Below are positions 33,134 to 44,743 of a DNA stretch of 64,000 bases, in pieces. This stretch comes from Guadua angustifolia (taxonomy: Eukaryota; Streptophyta; Magnoliopsida; Poales; Poaceae), in NCBI GenBank assembly GCA_036346375.1, contig JAYEVE010000391.1, positions 186,001 through 250,000 on the forward strand, given 5' to 3'. Below the pieces are notes generated by a model that saw nothing but the letters and a program-made list of their open reading frames with translations, was not told the origin of the DNA and searched no databases. Within the stretch, counting starts at the first letter, position 1; the number at the start of each line of letters is the position of its first letter. The translations under genes and the position numbers were made by a program.

Positions 33134-35401
33134 ATATCGACTGTAGGTCGCAACCCTAGTTAGAATGGCCGTTAGAACTTCAAAATTATTTTTGAAATCA
33201 AACCAACAAATTGACAATTAGTAGTTTGTCTCCTCTCTTACCTTATTCTTAGGTTTCTATCTCTTTCCTCTTCTGAATATTATTTTGAAATTTAAATTTG
33301 ATCTTATCTCATGAAATATCTCTAAGTTTACGGTCCTCTACCATATTCCAATCAACGAAGATTTTACTTCATGAAGAGACAACATCACCCAACAGAAAAG
33401 GCTAAGATTAGAATATATTAGGACCTACCATAAGATAAGCACCCTTACGCAGTAGCATATTATTCCGCTCTAGTTATATAGAGCAAATTACGTTGTCGTT
33501 ATGTTTCGCTACTTGAAATTGGTCTTTATTCTCAATGTCGATCGATTTATGTGTAAACTTAACATTTTGGTTAAAGTTTCACAATAAGTTGTCCTTATGT
33601 GTGAATATGGAAAACTTAACCCATAGGATAACTAAGAAATTATAAAATAGTTTATCTCTTATCTCTATAAAACTTCTACAAAGTTATCTTCTCTTCATAG
33701 AACTTCTTACCAAAGGTAACCATTATGGTCATCAACCTTTCTTAAAATAAAACCTCAATGAGATTAGTAATCTGACCTCCATTACTACTCTTAGCTTTGC
33801 TTGAGATCACACCATTCATATATAAACCAAGTTAAGATCTTACCACATTAGCAACACCAAACTAGCTTATGTCGCTTTAGGCTAGTTAAAACTTAATGAT
33901 CCAATAATAATTCCTAATCATGTTTTAAAACTCACCTCGCTGCTTATCTAGATTCTATACCATAAAAATGAGCTAGAACCAGGAAAGTTCTATACTTCTG
34001 AATGGAAAGCTTCGAATGGTTGTTTAAATGAAAACTGGAAGAATTTAAAGTCCTATTCTTCTAAAAGAAATATAAAGAGAGTAACATCAGTTATACATAT
34101 ACTCTTTTCTAATCTATAGAATTTAGTCTCCTTATTTATGTACTCGTTTCCCTTGTGTAGAACCTTCTTTCTTCACTCTTAAGTTATCCCTTTTAGAAGT
34201 ATTTCTTTTCTTATTCTTTTTGCGAAATGAAAACCACGAACAAATCTTTTGAAAAGGATTTCGTAACAAGTCGGCAATATCATGATGCTCAGATCAAGAA
34301 CTTCAAGAAGATGGGGACAGCGAAGCATCACAACCTCTTCGACTTCATAGAAGCCTTGGAAGACTAACACAACAAGTGTTGAAAAAAAAAGTAAAAGAAA
34401 CTTGTTGCCGAATAGTCTACAATAAAAGCTAGCATTATGCGAGCTACATATTATTCTAGCGATATAGTAAACCTCTTATGCAGGAATATGTATGATTCAG
34501 CAAGTAGAAGGAAAACCATAGATACCCTTCCTACATACTAAGCAAAATGTATACATATTGTTTATGTGTTATTGAAATTTTGTTGTAAATCTTTTGTATT
34601 GTTTTCGGGTTACTCTCGTGAATGTTAAACCATTAGGTTGAAATTTACGATGTGTTATCCCTACCTAATAAGAAAATTTTAATTAAGGAAATTTTTTAAA
34701 GTACGAAACGTTGCCTTATAACCCAAGCCAAAAAAAAAGAAAAAAAACTACTTAATCCGCATAGAAACCTTTCCTAAAATAAGATTTTAAAGAACGAATT
34801 GTTGCCGTGTAACCCAACAGAATTCCATCTAAGTAGCTTTACTCTAATAAATATTGTTGCAGGATGGCTGCGACACAATTCATTAATACATCTACTAAAG
34901 TAATGAGTAAAAAAAAAATCTTAGCCTTTATAATTGACCTTCAGCATCCCCAAATAACTATGGTTGAGATGCAACCTTTCATTCGTCTTAAATATTTTAA
35001 CGTACTCTATATCTCCCTTTAAATTAGCTTAGTCTTACTAATGATTCTCGGTGTAAACTAATCTAATTCGTGAAACCCTACAAGACACTCCACTGCCAAG
35101 AAATGATAATCCTACCATAGTTCAACCAAATCCGTTGTATTTAGCTAGAGCACTTCCTTTTCAACATAGCAATCGTCATACCTCTCCACTTTCTCAATGT
35201 TCAAAAAAAAATGTTAGAATCTGTAACCATGGTGTAAATGCTCACCATGATTAAACAAATCACCAAATGCACATATTTCTGTTCTAAAAACTCGCACAAG
35301 ATATTTCTAATAGCGGTGCAGCTTCTATCAGAAAATGAAATGGTTTAAACTAGAAACCTACTTCTATATCTTATTTGATACCTACACATTGTTCTTTGAA
35401 G
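33134..35401 (+). other. B interior, left part
   Basis: AT-rich, stop-rich sequence occupying the place where gag would begin. No domain is recognised apart from the small frame at 34227-34367. Minus-strand frames are short and not conserved. Confidence 0.5.
34227..34367 (+). CDS. Small open frame, possible gag remnant
   Basis: A 46-codon frame starting ATG and ending TAA, about 1.1 kb after the primer site. The translation has FDFIEALED at the end and DAQIKNFKKM in the middle: charged, without low complexity, and so more protein-like than its surroundings. Position suits the N-terminal part of gag. I do not recognise a family, and 46 codons can arise by chance. Confidence 0.2.
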   Translation: MKTTNKSFEKDFVTSRQYHDAQIKNFKKMGTAKHHNLFDFIEALED

Positions 35402-36491
35402 TATCACAACCTGGGCCAATTCAAGTTCGTGCTCGCACTCGCTAGGGAGAAATAGGTCATGTTGTTGATGAGAGTGCAATCAATTGCTCCGGCTGTGAAG
35501 GAAATTGTAATACCGCAAATCGTTCTCCTGGGTTTTTGGCCGAAATTGTCTCCATTTTCTTGATTCAAGGGTTTATTCTGGAGCAAAGTTTTGTCGCCTT
35601 GCAGTTAATAATTCTTTTAGCGGTTTGGGTAATCTCCCTAGTTTTTGGATGAGCTACTGTCCTAAGAACACATGACATCGTATATCCTGGATCATTTGTT
35701 ACTCTTGGTGAAACTAGCAGAAGCGGAACTAGAAATCAGAGATAAATTACCATTTTCACAATGAGTTAAGGCATGATATTAGTTTCGATTTCACTTGTTA
35801 TTAAGTTCAGACTATAGCACAGGTTTGCCCTATTATGGGTTGGTTAGAGTTTGGGCAGTGGGTAGTGGATTCAAGGCTTAGCGGAAATTAGAATGGATGA
35901 AAACTAGCTTTGTTCTTGCCTTCGTGGGCAAAACCGGTTGGATGGTTCCTTGCTGCATGTGTGCTGAGTTTCAGCGGTCAAAATGACCTGATTTGTATAC
36001 TTGGTTGGTTAGGAGCAAAGTAGCTTTTGTCTTGTAACCTTTGCTCATTGTCACCAGAAGTAGTCCTATTTTAGATTATGAATCTGGGGTTCCGCATTAT
36101 GGTATCCGCATGCTACACATCTTTTAGTAAATTTGAAAGGATCCCGGATAAATGAAGAAGCCAAAGGCAATGTAAACCACCTTTTATGATTGGAGTTTGG
36201 AGAAATAAATGGAATTGTTATGTTGTTTGTGCTTTGAATCATTATGTCCTTTTACCGCTCATAAAAGATAAACGTGGTCACCCATCACCAGAAATGAAAT
36301 GGAGATGCTGAATTGTCGAATCTGATTTGGGTTAGCATCACGGCAACTTATGAATGTGAGTCTTAGCTATGTTTATGTATGTGGTTATGGCTATGTGAGT
36401 GTTGGCAATGAATGAAGGGTTGCATTTCATTCGGTAACTTGCATTGTGCATTCATCAAAAGAAGAGGCGACCCATTCTGATGCGGGCCTCT

Positions 36492-36641
36492 GTGTTCACA
36501 CGTAGTGAACGCGAAAGTCCTACCTCGTAGTCCCATTCATCGAGGTGAATGGGAGCGAGACAGTAAGAGTAGGCACCTTCCACGGGATGGAAGGGACGTG
36601 AGGGTGCACACCGACGGGTGGGCACTCGGCAGTACCGGTAC
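36492..36641 (+). other. Conserved multi-hairpin block, LTR C
   Basis: Stems: GTGTTCAC (36492-36499) with GTGAACGC (36505-36512); TCCCATTCA (36531-36539) with TGAATGGGA (36546-36554); CCTTCCA (36576-36582) with TGGAAGG (36588-36594); and the palindrome GTACCGGTAC (36632-36641). Compared with A and D, paired positions change together. Confidence 0.6.
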
Positions 36642-36797
36642 GTGCATCAAGAGAGCATTCATGTCGCAATGCATTATAATGATGATTGTAAGTTAAATGG
36701 AAAAGTGTCAAGTTGGGATCGAGTAAGAGATATGTGTAGGCGTTTAGTAATGAAGTGAAATGCATTTCATGATTGTAGAAGCGTGATTGATTATTCA

Positions 36798-37050
36798 GAT
36801 TCTATATTTTCATGTTTGTGTGATGGATTATGCAGATTCTGTACTTGCATGTCTGTGTGATGTATTATGCATATTCTGTATTCTCATGTCTGTGTGATGG
36901 ACTATTCAGATTCTGTATTCTCATGTCTGTGTGATGGATTAGGCAGATTCTGTACTTTCATGTCTGTGTGATGTATTATGCATATTCTGTATTTCCATAT
37001 CGGTGTGATGGATTATTCGGATTCTGTATTTTCATGTCTAGTTGCAAGAT
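36798..37050 (+). repeat. 37-base tandem array in LTR C
   Basis: Units start at 36798, 36835, 36872, 36909, 36946, 36983 and 37020, exactly 37 bases apart. Consensus features are ATTCTGTA, then CATGTCTGTGTGATG, then GATTATGCA. Neither A nor D shows it, so it is specific to this copy or subfamily. Confidence 0.9.
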
Positions 37051-37640
37051 ATGATTTATGTTTTCAGGTTATGTGTTATGCTTCAGTGCCGTGGAGTTTT
37101 GAACTCCATCAAAGACGAGCCTGGGGTTGGTTTTGGAGAATTAGTGGTGACACTTTTGTTTTATATGCTTGCTTTACTTATGATGGATGTTATACTCTTA
37201 AGTAGGACAATACGATTGATTAGGAAGTTATTCCTTGTTGTACTTCGTTGAGTCATCGACTCACTACCGGTTGTTTTGTATTGTTGCGGTACCTAGAACC
37301 AAGATGCATTGGTGGGGTAGTAGCACAATCACGTGTGCATCATCACCGCTCCATCATTGGTTTATAGTTATGTTATTAATAGCTCGAGAAAATCCTTGTA
37401 AGGTGTTGTTTGCAATTATATTTGATGAGTCCCTGGCCTGTAATAAGTTATGTGGTGGAGTTTAGTAGTTTCCATTGGATGTGTGATTGATTAACTAAGG
37501 ACCTGCTAGAATGATACTATAACTATTGCTATTCTTTTGTCTCACGAGTGGATGTCCATAGTTTTAGAGGAGGTGTCACAAATTTTCAGAATTTGGGAGT
37601 TAGTAGCATTCCGGACTCCGTGGGGAGTCGGGGTGTTACA

Positions 37641-38304
37641 GAAATCATTCTCCTAGAAAATATCCTGTAAGCAATATCGCTTGTTACCCTTGTGAATGTT
37701 AAGCTTATTGTCTAGTTCAATGCCCTTGATCTGATAGTCGCCAATACAATTTTGCTCAAGATTTGGTGATCAAAAGAGGAAGAAAACCAGTCACACAAGA
37801 AATATCACTTAAGGAATTATAGAAATAACACTTGATCCTAACTACCTTCACTAAGAAAGTAGTAAATGGTAATCTCCAATGGCATGTTCCTTGTCTGATA
37901 AAGAAAGTCATTAGGCTAAAGAATGTTCTGAGAAACAACAAATTGAAATTCACAAGATAATATTAAGTATACAAATAACTGAACATGACACCATGAGAAA
38001 AGCGTGAATGCTTCAACCGTCACTTAAAAGAACCAAATTCCTAAACGATGTTCACAAGTCAACAAATATCTCCTATAGTCGTAGACATACCAAGAATTTC
38101 AGCAGTCAAGTTTATAACTCCAAGAATAGAAGAAATAAAATCTAAAGCAGTTCACCCGAAGAAGCAGATAAAGAAAAGGCGATTGAACGAAGATGCTTGT
38201 CCTAGAAAAATTCTGCTCAACTTTATCCTCAATCTCAATCGTCATCTATTCATCTTTATAATAATAATTGTCTGGTACAAAAAAAATCGGAAAGTCAATA
38301 TTAT
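37641..38304 (+). other. B interior between C and the zinc knuckle
   Basis: AT-rich. Just before the knuckle (38140-38190) the plus strand is rich in AAG/AAA codons, as in the basic stretch that often precedes a gag zinc knuckle. Stops in every frame prevent a gene call. Confidence 0.4.
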
Positions 38305-38346
38305 TGCCTTTGCTATGAAAAATATAAGTATTATGCCAACTGTTGC
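38305..38346 (+). pseudogene. Decayed gag zinc knuckle of element B
   Basis: Fourteen codons read CLCYEKYKYYANCC. Against the CX2CX4HX4C retroelement nucleocapsid pattern, the first and last Cys are present, but the second Cys and the His are both Tyr. Both replacements fit single C-to-T-type changes. The corresponding place in G (63342-63384, minus) has the complementary set of intact residues. It is followed within 1.3 kb by the 3' LTR, leaving no room for pol. Confidence 0.55.
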
Positions 38347-39528
38347 CTAAAGCAAGAAGCAAACTCCACCTCATTCTCAACCCCGACAAGCTACGCAACA
38401 TTCTTAAAGGCAACCTCAAGAATTTGAAGACAAACACTTCCTAAGACACATATATCAATCCAACTCAAAATGTTAATCCAATCATTCGTGGCATTCACCT
38501 ACAGATGAATTCGCGAAGAAGTTTATGACCGCCAGCGTAGTGCTAGGTATGATACTTATGTATCCGAACCTTACCAGGTATAAGTTTAATTTTAAGATCA
38601 ACTCTTTGATCCTAGTCACCTCCTGATCATCTATTTTATATCATTAGCAAACAACCTTTTTGTTGTTTCAAATAAAATGGGTAATGTCACTTGTATCAAC
38701 CGAGAAGAACTTGAATACTTCGCCAACACCTACCCAAGAAGAATTTTGCTTCACCTCGACAAGGAAAACATCAATAATTTCCAAGCTATCTCAATGACCT
38801 AGAAAACATCAAGTGTCTAGAACAACCCCCGCCCGATATCGTGCTCGAACGTAAACATCTTTCTTATGTGATTGTACCCAGACTTGTTGTGATATTGAGT
38901 ACGTCCCTTGTGTATTCAATTCTTGCAATCAATCTTTTGAGTCTATACATTTTACTCCTTCATAGTTTTCAAATCCAAAGAAAATGAAAACCCTTTGTTT
39001 ACCAAAGTGAGCAAACAAGTTAAATCACCATGAATCATCTTATAATCCTCTTACCTCAATCCAATACTTGAATTATCTATCCATGTTTTCCAATTTAAAG
39101 TCAACTCGAAATGACATTTATTCTCAGCACATTTCGTCAGCTAATGTTGAATTATACAGATCAATCATTGTATTCAAATACCTTTCGTGATATTAAACAT
39201 TCGGTTTTCCCCAAATGAGAGTAATGACAATGCATTTTTTTCTTTCACCTCAAATATTCTAATCATACCACATACCACTATATAAATTAGATTATTAACA
39301 ATACTAGTTAATTAAATAAAAGAGACATGTAGAAAGTATTAGTATCTCTCATCCGCTTACCTAAAATTAAAATAGAAGTCTTTTCTATTTCTCGCACATC
39401 AACTAGGAATCACAAGACGAAAGTCCAGTGAAGCAATCATTCTGAAGAAGAAGCAACTTGGGAACGAGAAGACCAACTCAAGGAGGAGCTCCTGAATTCT
39501 TTTAGAAATAATTTTCCTTAGACCTGCC
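38347..39528 (+). other. B interior, segment shared with element G
   Basis: Non-coding. From about 38535 on it aligns with the minus strand of G's tandem unit (for example GGTATGATACTTATGTAT and TTAGCAAACAA), then with G's pre-PPT sequence. A single copy is present here, two in G. Confidence 0.6.
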
Positions 39529-39567
39529 AAATCTCGGGGTCGAGATTTCTTGTTAGGGGGGGAGGTT
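39529..39567 (+). other. B pre-PPT hairpin and polypurine tract
   Basis: AAATCTC (39529-39535) pairs with GAGATTT (39542-39548) around GGGGTC, then TTAGGGGGGGAGGTT leads to the LTR at 39568. Same design as in A and G. Confidence 0.82.
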
Positions 39568-40114
39568 TGTAACATTCCGTTTTTCAAGTTCTTGAACTCG
39601 AATTTCAAAATCCGAACCCGTGAAAATTTTCTCGAATTTAATTTCAGCTTAAATAGAATTTATAAAAGTCAAAAAGGATTTAATTTAAATAAAGTATAAC
39701 TCAAATTAATCATTTATTATTTTAATTGGGTCCCTTGTGCTTCATTGGATTTTTCTGTATTTTTGGCAATTTTTCCGAATTCATTAGCTATTTATTGGAA
39801 TTTATTGAAGTCTATTCGGATTTTCTGGTATTTTAAATTAAATCGGAAATTATTTTTTTAAATCTCTTTTCCTCACCGTTTGGGCCGATCTTCCTGTTCA
39901 TACGACCGGCCCACCCCTGTTCACTCCGGTCCGGCCCACCCAAGCGTTGTCACCAGCAAAACCCTAACCGTTCAGCCATCTCACCGAAAACCCTAAGCAC
40001 CAAAACGTTTCGGCCGTTGATCATCGATCCTACGGCAGGGCTACGCGCCGCCAACCAAAACTCAGCGCCGCAGCGACATCCTCAATTCCCGTGTCGTTTC
40101 ACGCCTCCCGAGGC

Positions 40115-40122
40115 TATAAAAA
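40115..40122 (+). promoter_or_regulatory. TATA box, B 3' LTR
   Basis: TATAAAAA in the same context as 30410-30417. Confidence 0.72.
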
Positions 40123-41705
40123 CCCTTCCCGACTTCCGTGCGGCGTTCGCCACTCCGCGCCGCACCAGCCGACCCTAGCTACACCTTCTGAGACGCCGCC
40201 GTGTGGTCAGTAGTTCTCGCCGGAGTTCGCATCACTTCCCGAGACTTCACCGCCGTATTTCTCCATCGCCGGTGAGTTTCCGCCGGACTTTTTGGTACCA
40301 ACGAGTTCACCTCATTCTCCTCTTTCGATTCATCGACTTTTGGGTTCGATCCCAACTCCTTCGCCTCGGCCGTGCTTTCTTCCCCGCCTCCGGTGGTTAG
40401 CGCCGTCGTCTCTGTCGTCCACTCCTTCGAGTCTTCATCGCCGTCAGATCTTCCTTTGACGGCTGGATACCTTCAAGTATACACGGTAAATCCCTTTTCC
40501 CGAGCCAACTGCCTGTCATCTTTTGCAATCAACGTGTTGCCATGTTGGCGCTTCGTGTCTTCCACGTGGTCGCCACCTCCGCACCACGGCACGCCACGAG
40601 TTGGCCACTTCACTGCCGTAGCTTGCGTGGTTGCCACCTCATCTCCATGTTCACACCAGCCCACCACGTGCACGCTTTGTCATCGCCATGTGATGCCACA
40701 TGGCTGCCCTGTAGCGCCACATCACCATCATGCGATCCCTAGCGCTTATGTGGTTGCCACGTGTGAGCCACGTGCCGGCCACATCTTCGCCATGTCACTG
40801 CCACAGAACGCGTGTCCGCCCAGTCACCGTAAGCCATGAACCGAGTTCACCTCGCCCGTGTCAATGACGCCTGGGCCCCACATGTCAGCCGCATGATTTT
40901 ATTCCCTTTTTCCGTGAGTTTTTCCCGAATTTCCGAACTCACCAATAGCAAAGACGACATTTGTCACCCCTTAATCATTTTCCTGATTTTCTTCCCATTT
41001 AAACTTCGGGAGCCCCGTTCTCCTCCGTTCGAACTCCGATTTGAACGATTCAAATTTCTAAATTCATATAAAATCAAGATCTATCTGTTGGTATCATTTT
41101 TATGAATTTTTGGATTTTATTTATTTCGGTTTTATTTATTTTTGCCTCGTTTTGCGTGTTGCGCGTGTAGACGGCGTAGCGGTTGAGCAAGAGGAGTATC
41201 CAGCGGAGGCTACAGCAGCGGGAGAGGGTGAAGGCAAGTCTCCCTTGACCATGTTGAACCCAAATTTATGAAATGCTATTTTGCTTTTAAATTATTGCAT
41301 GCTATTTGAATTATGAATTGTATTTTAACGTTATTTTTAAATGCTTAGTTAAATGCCAAATTGTTATAACCACATTGATATTCATGTTGACAACCATTGA
41401 CACCCTAGGAAAACTAATTACTGTAGTTAATGGTAATTAATCTTGCTATGGGAACGGTAGAAAATGCTTAGCCATGCTAAATCACGCCTCAGATCTTACC
41501 AATATGGAAATTCTTTCATTTTGACTCAAAAGTGATTTATGGAAATGGTGGCAATTGGTGTTGCCAGTATTGTGAAATGTATGGCAATTGGTGTTGCCGG
41601 TATTAATTTGAAATTTAAAAGTGAAAAAAAATGATTTAGACCGGGGCGGAATTGGTTGAATGGCGGAAAGTGGATGCACAAAATTTTTGGAATGTGATTG
41701 CCGCC

Positions 41706-42100
41706 TAGTCAATTAAGGACCGGTCATATGTGGACACCATGGGCCATGCTATACAGTACAACCACATGTCTATATGGGTACGACCTGGCTAAGTAATTTG
41801 CATGTATCGTTGTTTGGCTTCGCCAGTGGGCTGTGCGGGTTTGTCGGGTCGACACTTGCAAGGCGCAAGAGGGGGCTTCTGGACTGGGCGGGTAGCCCTA
41901 CCAGCGGTGAAACCTTAGCGGCTAAGTCAGAAGCAGTATATGCATTGTAAAGGCCTTGTCATGATCTCTCGCCGCACACCAAAGGAAGTGTGTCAATAGC
42001 TTGCGCAAGGGGTTGATCATGTCGGTGGGTAAAGTGTACCACCGCAGAGTCTTTAAAACTACTTGAGTAGCCGTGCTCCACGGATAAGGGCAAGCGTGAA
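41706..42100 (+). other. Second structured block, B 3' LTR
   Basis: Second copy of the block described at 31985. Clearest stem: CCGTG (42071-42075) with CACGG (42079-42083) around CTC. Confidence 0.5.
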
Positions 42101-42853
42101 CGCTTTCACATAGTAGATTTTCTCGGTTTTGGTTTTAAAATGAAAATGATGGATTTGGTTTAAACATGAAAATGTGAGTTTGGGAATCACAAGCTAGAGC
42201 TCACGGATGTAGTTTGGCTGTTGAGCTCGCCAGTAGTTGGAACTCGAAATTGTTATATTTCAAGTTTAAATAATTATGCTATTTACATTTTGTTAAATGC
42301 TGCTTTACGAAAGTATTACTTGTATTTAAATTTTAAATTCTGCTTTATGCAAATGAACTATTATGCCATCCTTTGTTTAAAGCCATGCATTTAGTTACTT
42401 GCACCAAGTTTCCTAGACTTGCGAGTATGTTGCATACTCACCCTCGCTTTTTATTGCGGGGGCTGCTTATTCCATTAAGCAGATGATGAGGACAGGGCTA
42501 GCTATCCAAGAGCTTGCATCCCACCGTTCGACATTTGTGCTGGAGGCTATGAAGAGGAGGACGACTCGTTCTTCTAGGGAGCGTACCCCAGTCGGTTGCC
42601 TGTGGGCACACTGAGTGGCTCGATTTTGTTCTACATTTCCGCTGTTACTTTCACACTTAAGCCGTAAGGCTCCATACTTGTAATAATGTGTTGATGGATG
42701 TTATGTTGTTGCACTCTTTTGTTTATTACTGTTATGAACTTTATGATATGTCTGTGTTATCATCATCGTACGTCGTGCGCGCTTAGCCGCTCCTCGACTA
42801 GCGTTGAAACATTGGGGGGTTCGGATTTGGTAAATCCGGGTCCTCACTGATTA

Positions 42854-42950
42854 GCAAACAAAGAAGCAATATCTTGTAGTTTGCCCAATCGACCCAAGCA
42901 GCAACCGACAAGGTATAAACTCCAGATAGAACACGCCAAGAAGATCCCAT
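42854..42950 (-). repeat. G LTR, segment between B and H
   Basis: A 97-base remnant of G's LTR caught between the TSD of B (42849-42853) and the start of H (42951). Its last five bases, CCCAT, pair with CCCAA at 51235-51239 as H's TSD with one mismatch. Confidence 0.68.
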
Positions 42951-43920
42951 TGTTGGTGTTATGCCCTTGAGGCACTATATAGATGATTGTAACATGACTA
43001 TGCTTATGAATAATAATATGATTATTGGTCCAATGAATGTATATCATTATATTGATCAGCAAGTATGTGACTTGCTTATGAAACTCTCTACTTATTGATA
43101 TAATTTCGTAAGTATCTCGATTGGGTATCATCGTGATAGGACAACGATGAATAGATCAAGACATGTATTGATCGATGATTATGTTTCATAGATCATAGGA
43201 TATGGAGATATCATCAATACATGTGAACTCATGATGAAGAACATGGGTTAGATAGACCGAAATGGGACATCGCGAGAATGTTACATTCTTATGTGTCATC
43301 AGTATCTCATACATAGTGGATGTATGATCCTTAGACTGAGATTGTCACATTCCCTACATGTGTAATAGTTTACCTTGGGGCCACCAAACGCTATTCCCTA
43401 ACCGGATAGTTATAAAGGTAGCTTTCATGTTTGCTATGAAATGTGCAGAGGGAAGTGGGCAAATAAGATGGAATTTGCCACTCCAAAGGTAATCGAGATA
43501 TATGTCTAGGCCACTCGTGTGATATGATTAAGGAAGTGCATGGCCATGCCGTGATTGAGAAGTCAATCACAACTTATTAATATATCACGGATACGAGAGA
43601 TGGATTGAACTATCAAAGGATGACATACTTCTCGCCTTTGAGTTCGATCTTCATATAGTTTGGCAAAGGGATTATTACATGAGTACTTTTGAAAGGTTCT
43701 ATCCGATTTGATCATATGCGCTTGGGAGTTGGCATGCTCGCAAGGAACCGCCGCTACTATTGGATTGGAAAAAGGGTTTTTCAATCTATGTCCAAATGTA
43801 CATGAACCTGCTGTGGTCACACACTTAACGGCCGACGATTAATTCGGATTGATCCGTAATTAATGGACCTCGTGGGCTTAACGCTACCGATGGGCCCCGC
43901 TTAGGGTTTCGTCGCGTGGC

Positions 43921-43927
43921 TATATAA
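43921..43927 (+). promoter_or_regulatory. TATA box, H 5' LTR
   Basis: TATATAA followed by GGAGAGGAG, preceded by a GGGCCC-containing stretch. The same motif is at 50882-50888 in the 3' LTR. Confidence 0.75.
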
Positions 43928-44094
43928 GGAGAGGAGAAGGGTGGGCGTGCATGCGATTGCTCACGCCCGTAACCCTAGCCTCCACCTCTCATTGCCTTGC
44001 CGCCGAGCGACGCGGTGCTTGCATCGCGACGCACGGCGCTCCATCCCGGGACGTGTGGACTGCTGTGGTGACGCTGCTACTACTGCGGCGTGGT

Positions 44095-44189
44095 GAGGAC
44101 GATCCGCAGCGAGGACGATCCACGGCGAGGACGATCCGCAGCGAGGACGATCCGCGTGAGGACGATCCACGGCGAGGACGATCCACTAC
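44095..44189 (+). repeat. 16-base minisatellite, H 5' LTR (six units)
   Basis: GAGGACGATCC followed by variable GCAGC, ACGGC or similar. Units begin at 44095, 44111, 44127, 44143, 44158 and 44174. The 3' LTR has only three. Confidence 0.9.
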
Positions 44190-44320
44190 ACCAACGCGCG
44201 AAGGATTCCGCAACTGCGCGTCTAGTGGTAATCCAATCAGGATCCCTTTGCGCAGTAGCTTTTCGGTTATGCGGTAGAAATTTTAATTTGTGCTAGCGTA
44301 GCATACCGCATTACCCAACA

Positions 44321-44333
44321 AGGGTATCGAGCC
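44321..44333 (+). other. H primer binding site, degraded
   Basis: AGGGTATCGAGCC immediately after the LTR. It resembles TGGTATCAGAGCC with changed ends and one base shifted. Confidence 0.55.
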
Positions 44334-44473
44334 ATCTCGCGAGATTTGTGATCCGGATGTTACATATGTGATATGTGGGGATAGTAGATTAGATCTATTA
44401 CATGTTCTCGCCGATTCATGTGATGAATTGGTGGAGGCAGCTATCGATGAGATCGATCGGTTTAGGGTTTGTG

Positions 44474-44743
44474 GGAAGTGCAACCGATTCAATCTTGATT
44501 TGGGTGAGTCCATTCATGGTACGACGCTGTTCTTACCGCTCGGGTTACCGCCATCGTGGTTTACGATCGCGACCATATGGGACCAAGTCAATCGATTGAA
44601 TCGATTGGGGAAGTGCAATCCGATTCAAGCTTGATTTGGTGAGTCCATTCATGGTACGATGTTGCCCTTACCGGCCGGGTTACCGCCATCGTGGTCTACG
44701 ATCGCGACCATATGGGACCAAGCCAATCAGATTGAATCGATTA
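44474..44743 (+). repeat. Tandem duplication in H leader
   Basis: Two units of about 135 bases (44474-44608, 44609-44743), each containing AAGTGCAA, GTGAGTCCATTCATGGTACG and a CGCGACCATATGGGACCAAG segment, differing by a few bases. It lies in the untranslated leader before gag. Confidence 0.85.

Larger units (their letters stand above)
35402..37640 (+). mobile_element. LTR-like insertion C (probable solo LTR)
   Basis: Begins TATCACAACC (TG probably mutated to TA) and ends GGGTGTTACA. It carries the same multi-hairpin block as LTRs A and D (36492-36641), a 37-base tandem array (36798-37050), and a GTACC segment near 37290 where A and D have their splice acceptor, here with CG in place of AG. 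Flanks are not a clean TSD: GAAGT on the left against GAAAT on the right, if one base of the LTR start was lost. There are no internal genes. Confidence 0.65.
29866..42848 (+). mobile_element. LTR retrotransposon B, gag-remnant, no pol
   Basis: LTRs 29866-33116 and 39568-42848 (about 3.25 and 3.28 kb), TSD GATTA on both sides. Primer site TGGTATCAGAGCC at 33121-33133; purine tract at 39554-39567. The interior of 6451 bases includes the 2.2-kb LTR-like insertion C. What remains holds a decayed zinc knuckle at 38305-38346, about 1.2 kb before the 3' LTR, and no protease, RT or integrase. The 38535-39567 stretch aligns with the interior of element G, so the two share a non-autonomous design. Probably Ty3/gypsy. 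Confidence 0.9.
39568..42848 (+). repeat. B 3' LTR
   Basis: 3281 bases, TGTAACATTCCG to TCCTCACT; the terminal A has become T. TATA box at 40115-40122, GC-rich leader to about 41000, structured block 41706-42100. It differs from the 5' LTR by many small insertions, deletions and substitutions, notably at CG and CTG/CAG positions. Confidence 0.9.
42951..44320 (+). repeat. H 5' LTR
   Basis: 1370 bases. TATA box at 43921-43927, six units of a 16-base minisatellite at 44095-44189, end at ACCCAACA. It is nearly the same as LTR2 apart from minisatellite copy number and small indels in CG-rich parts. Confidence 0.95.

Noticed and set aside
35397..35401. Exact TSD for insertion C
   Set aside because: TGAAG on the left does not match GAAAT on the right. 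Only GAAGT/GAAAT with an assumed lost LTR base is close, so it is not claimed.
36798..37050. CRISPR-like array
   Set aside because: Units are contiguous 37-base repeats without unique spacers, in plant LTR DNA.
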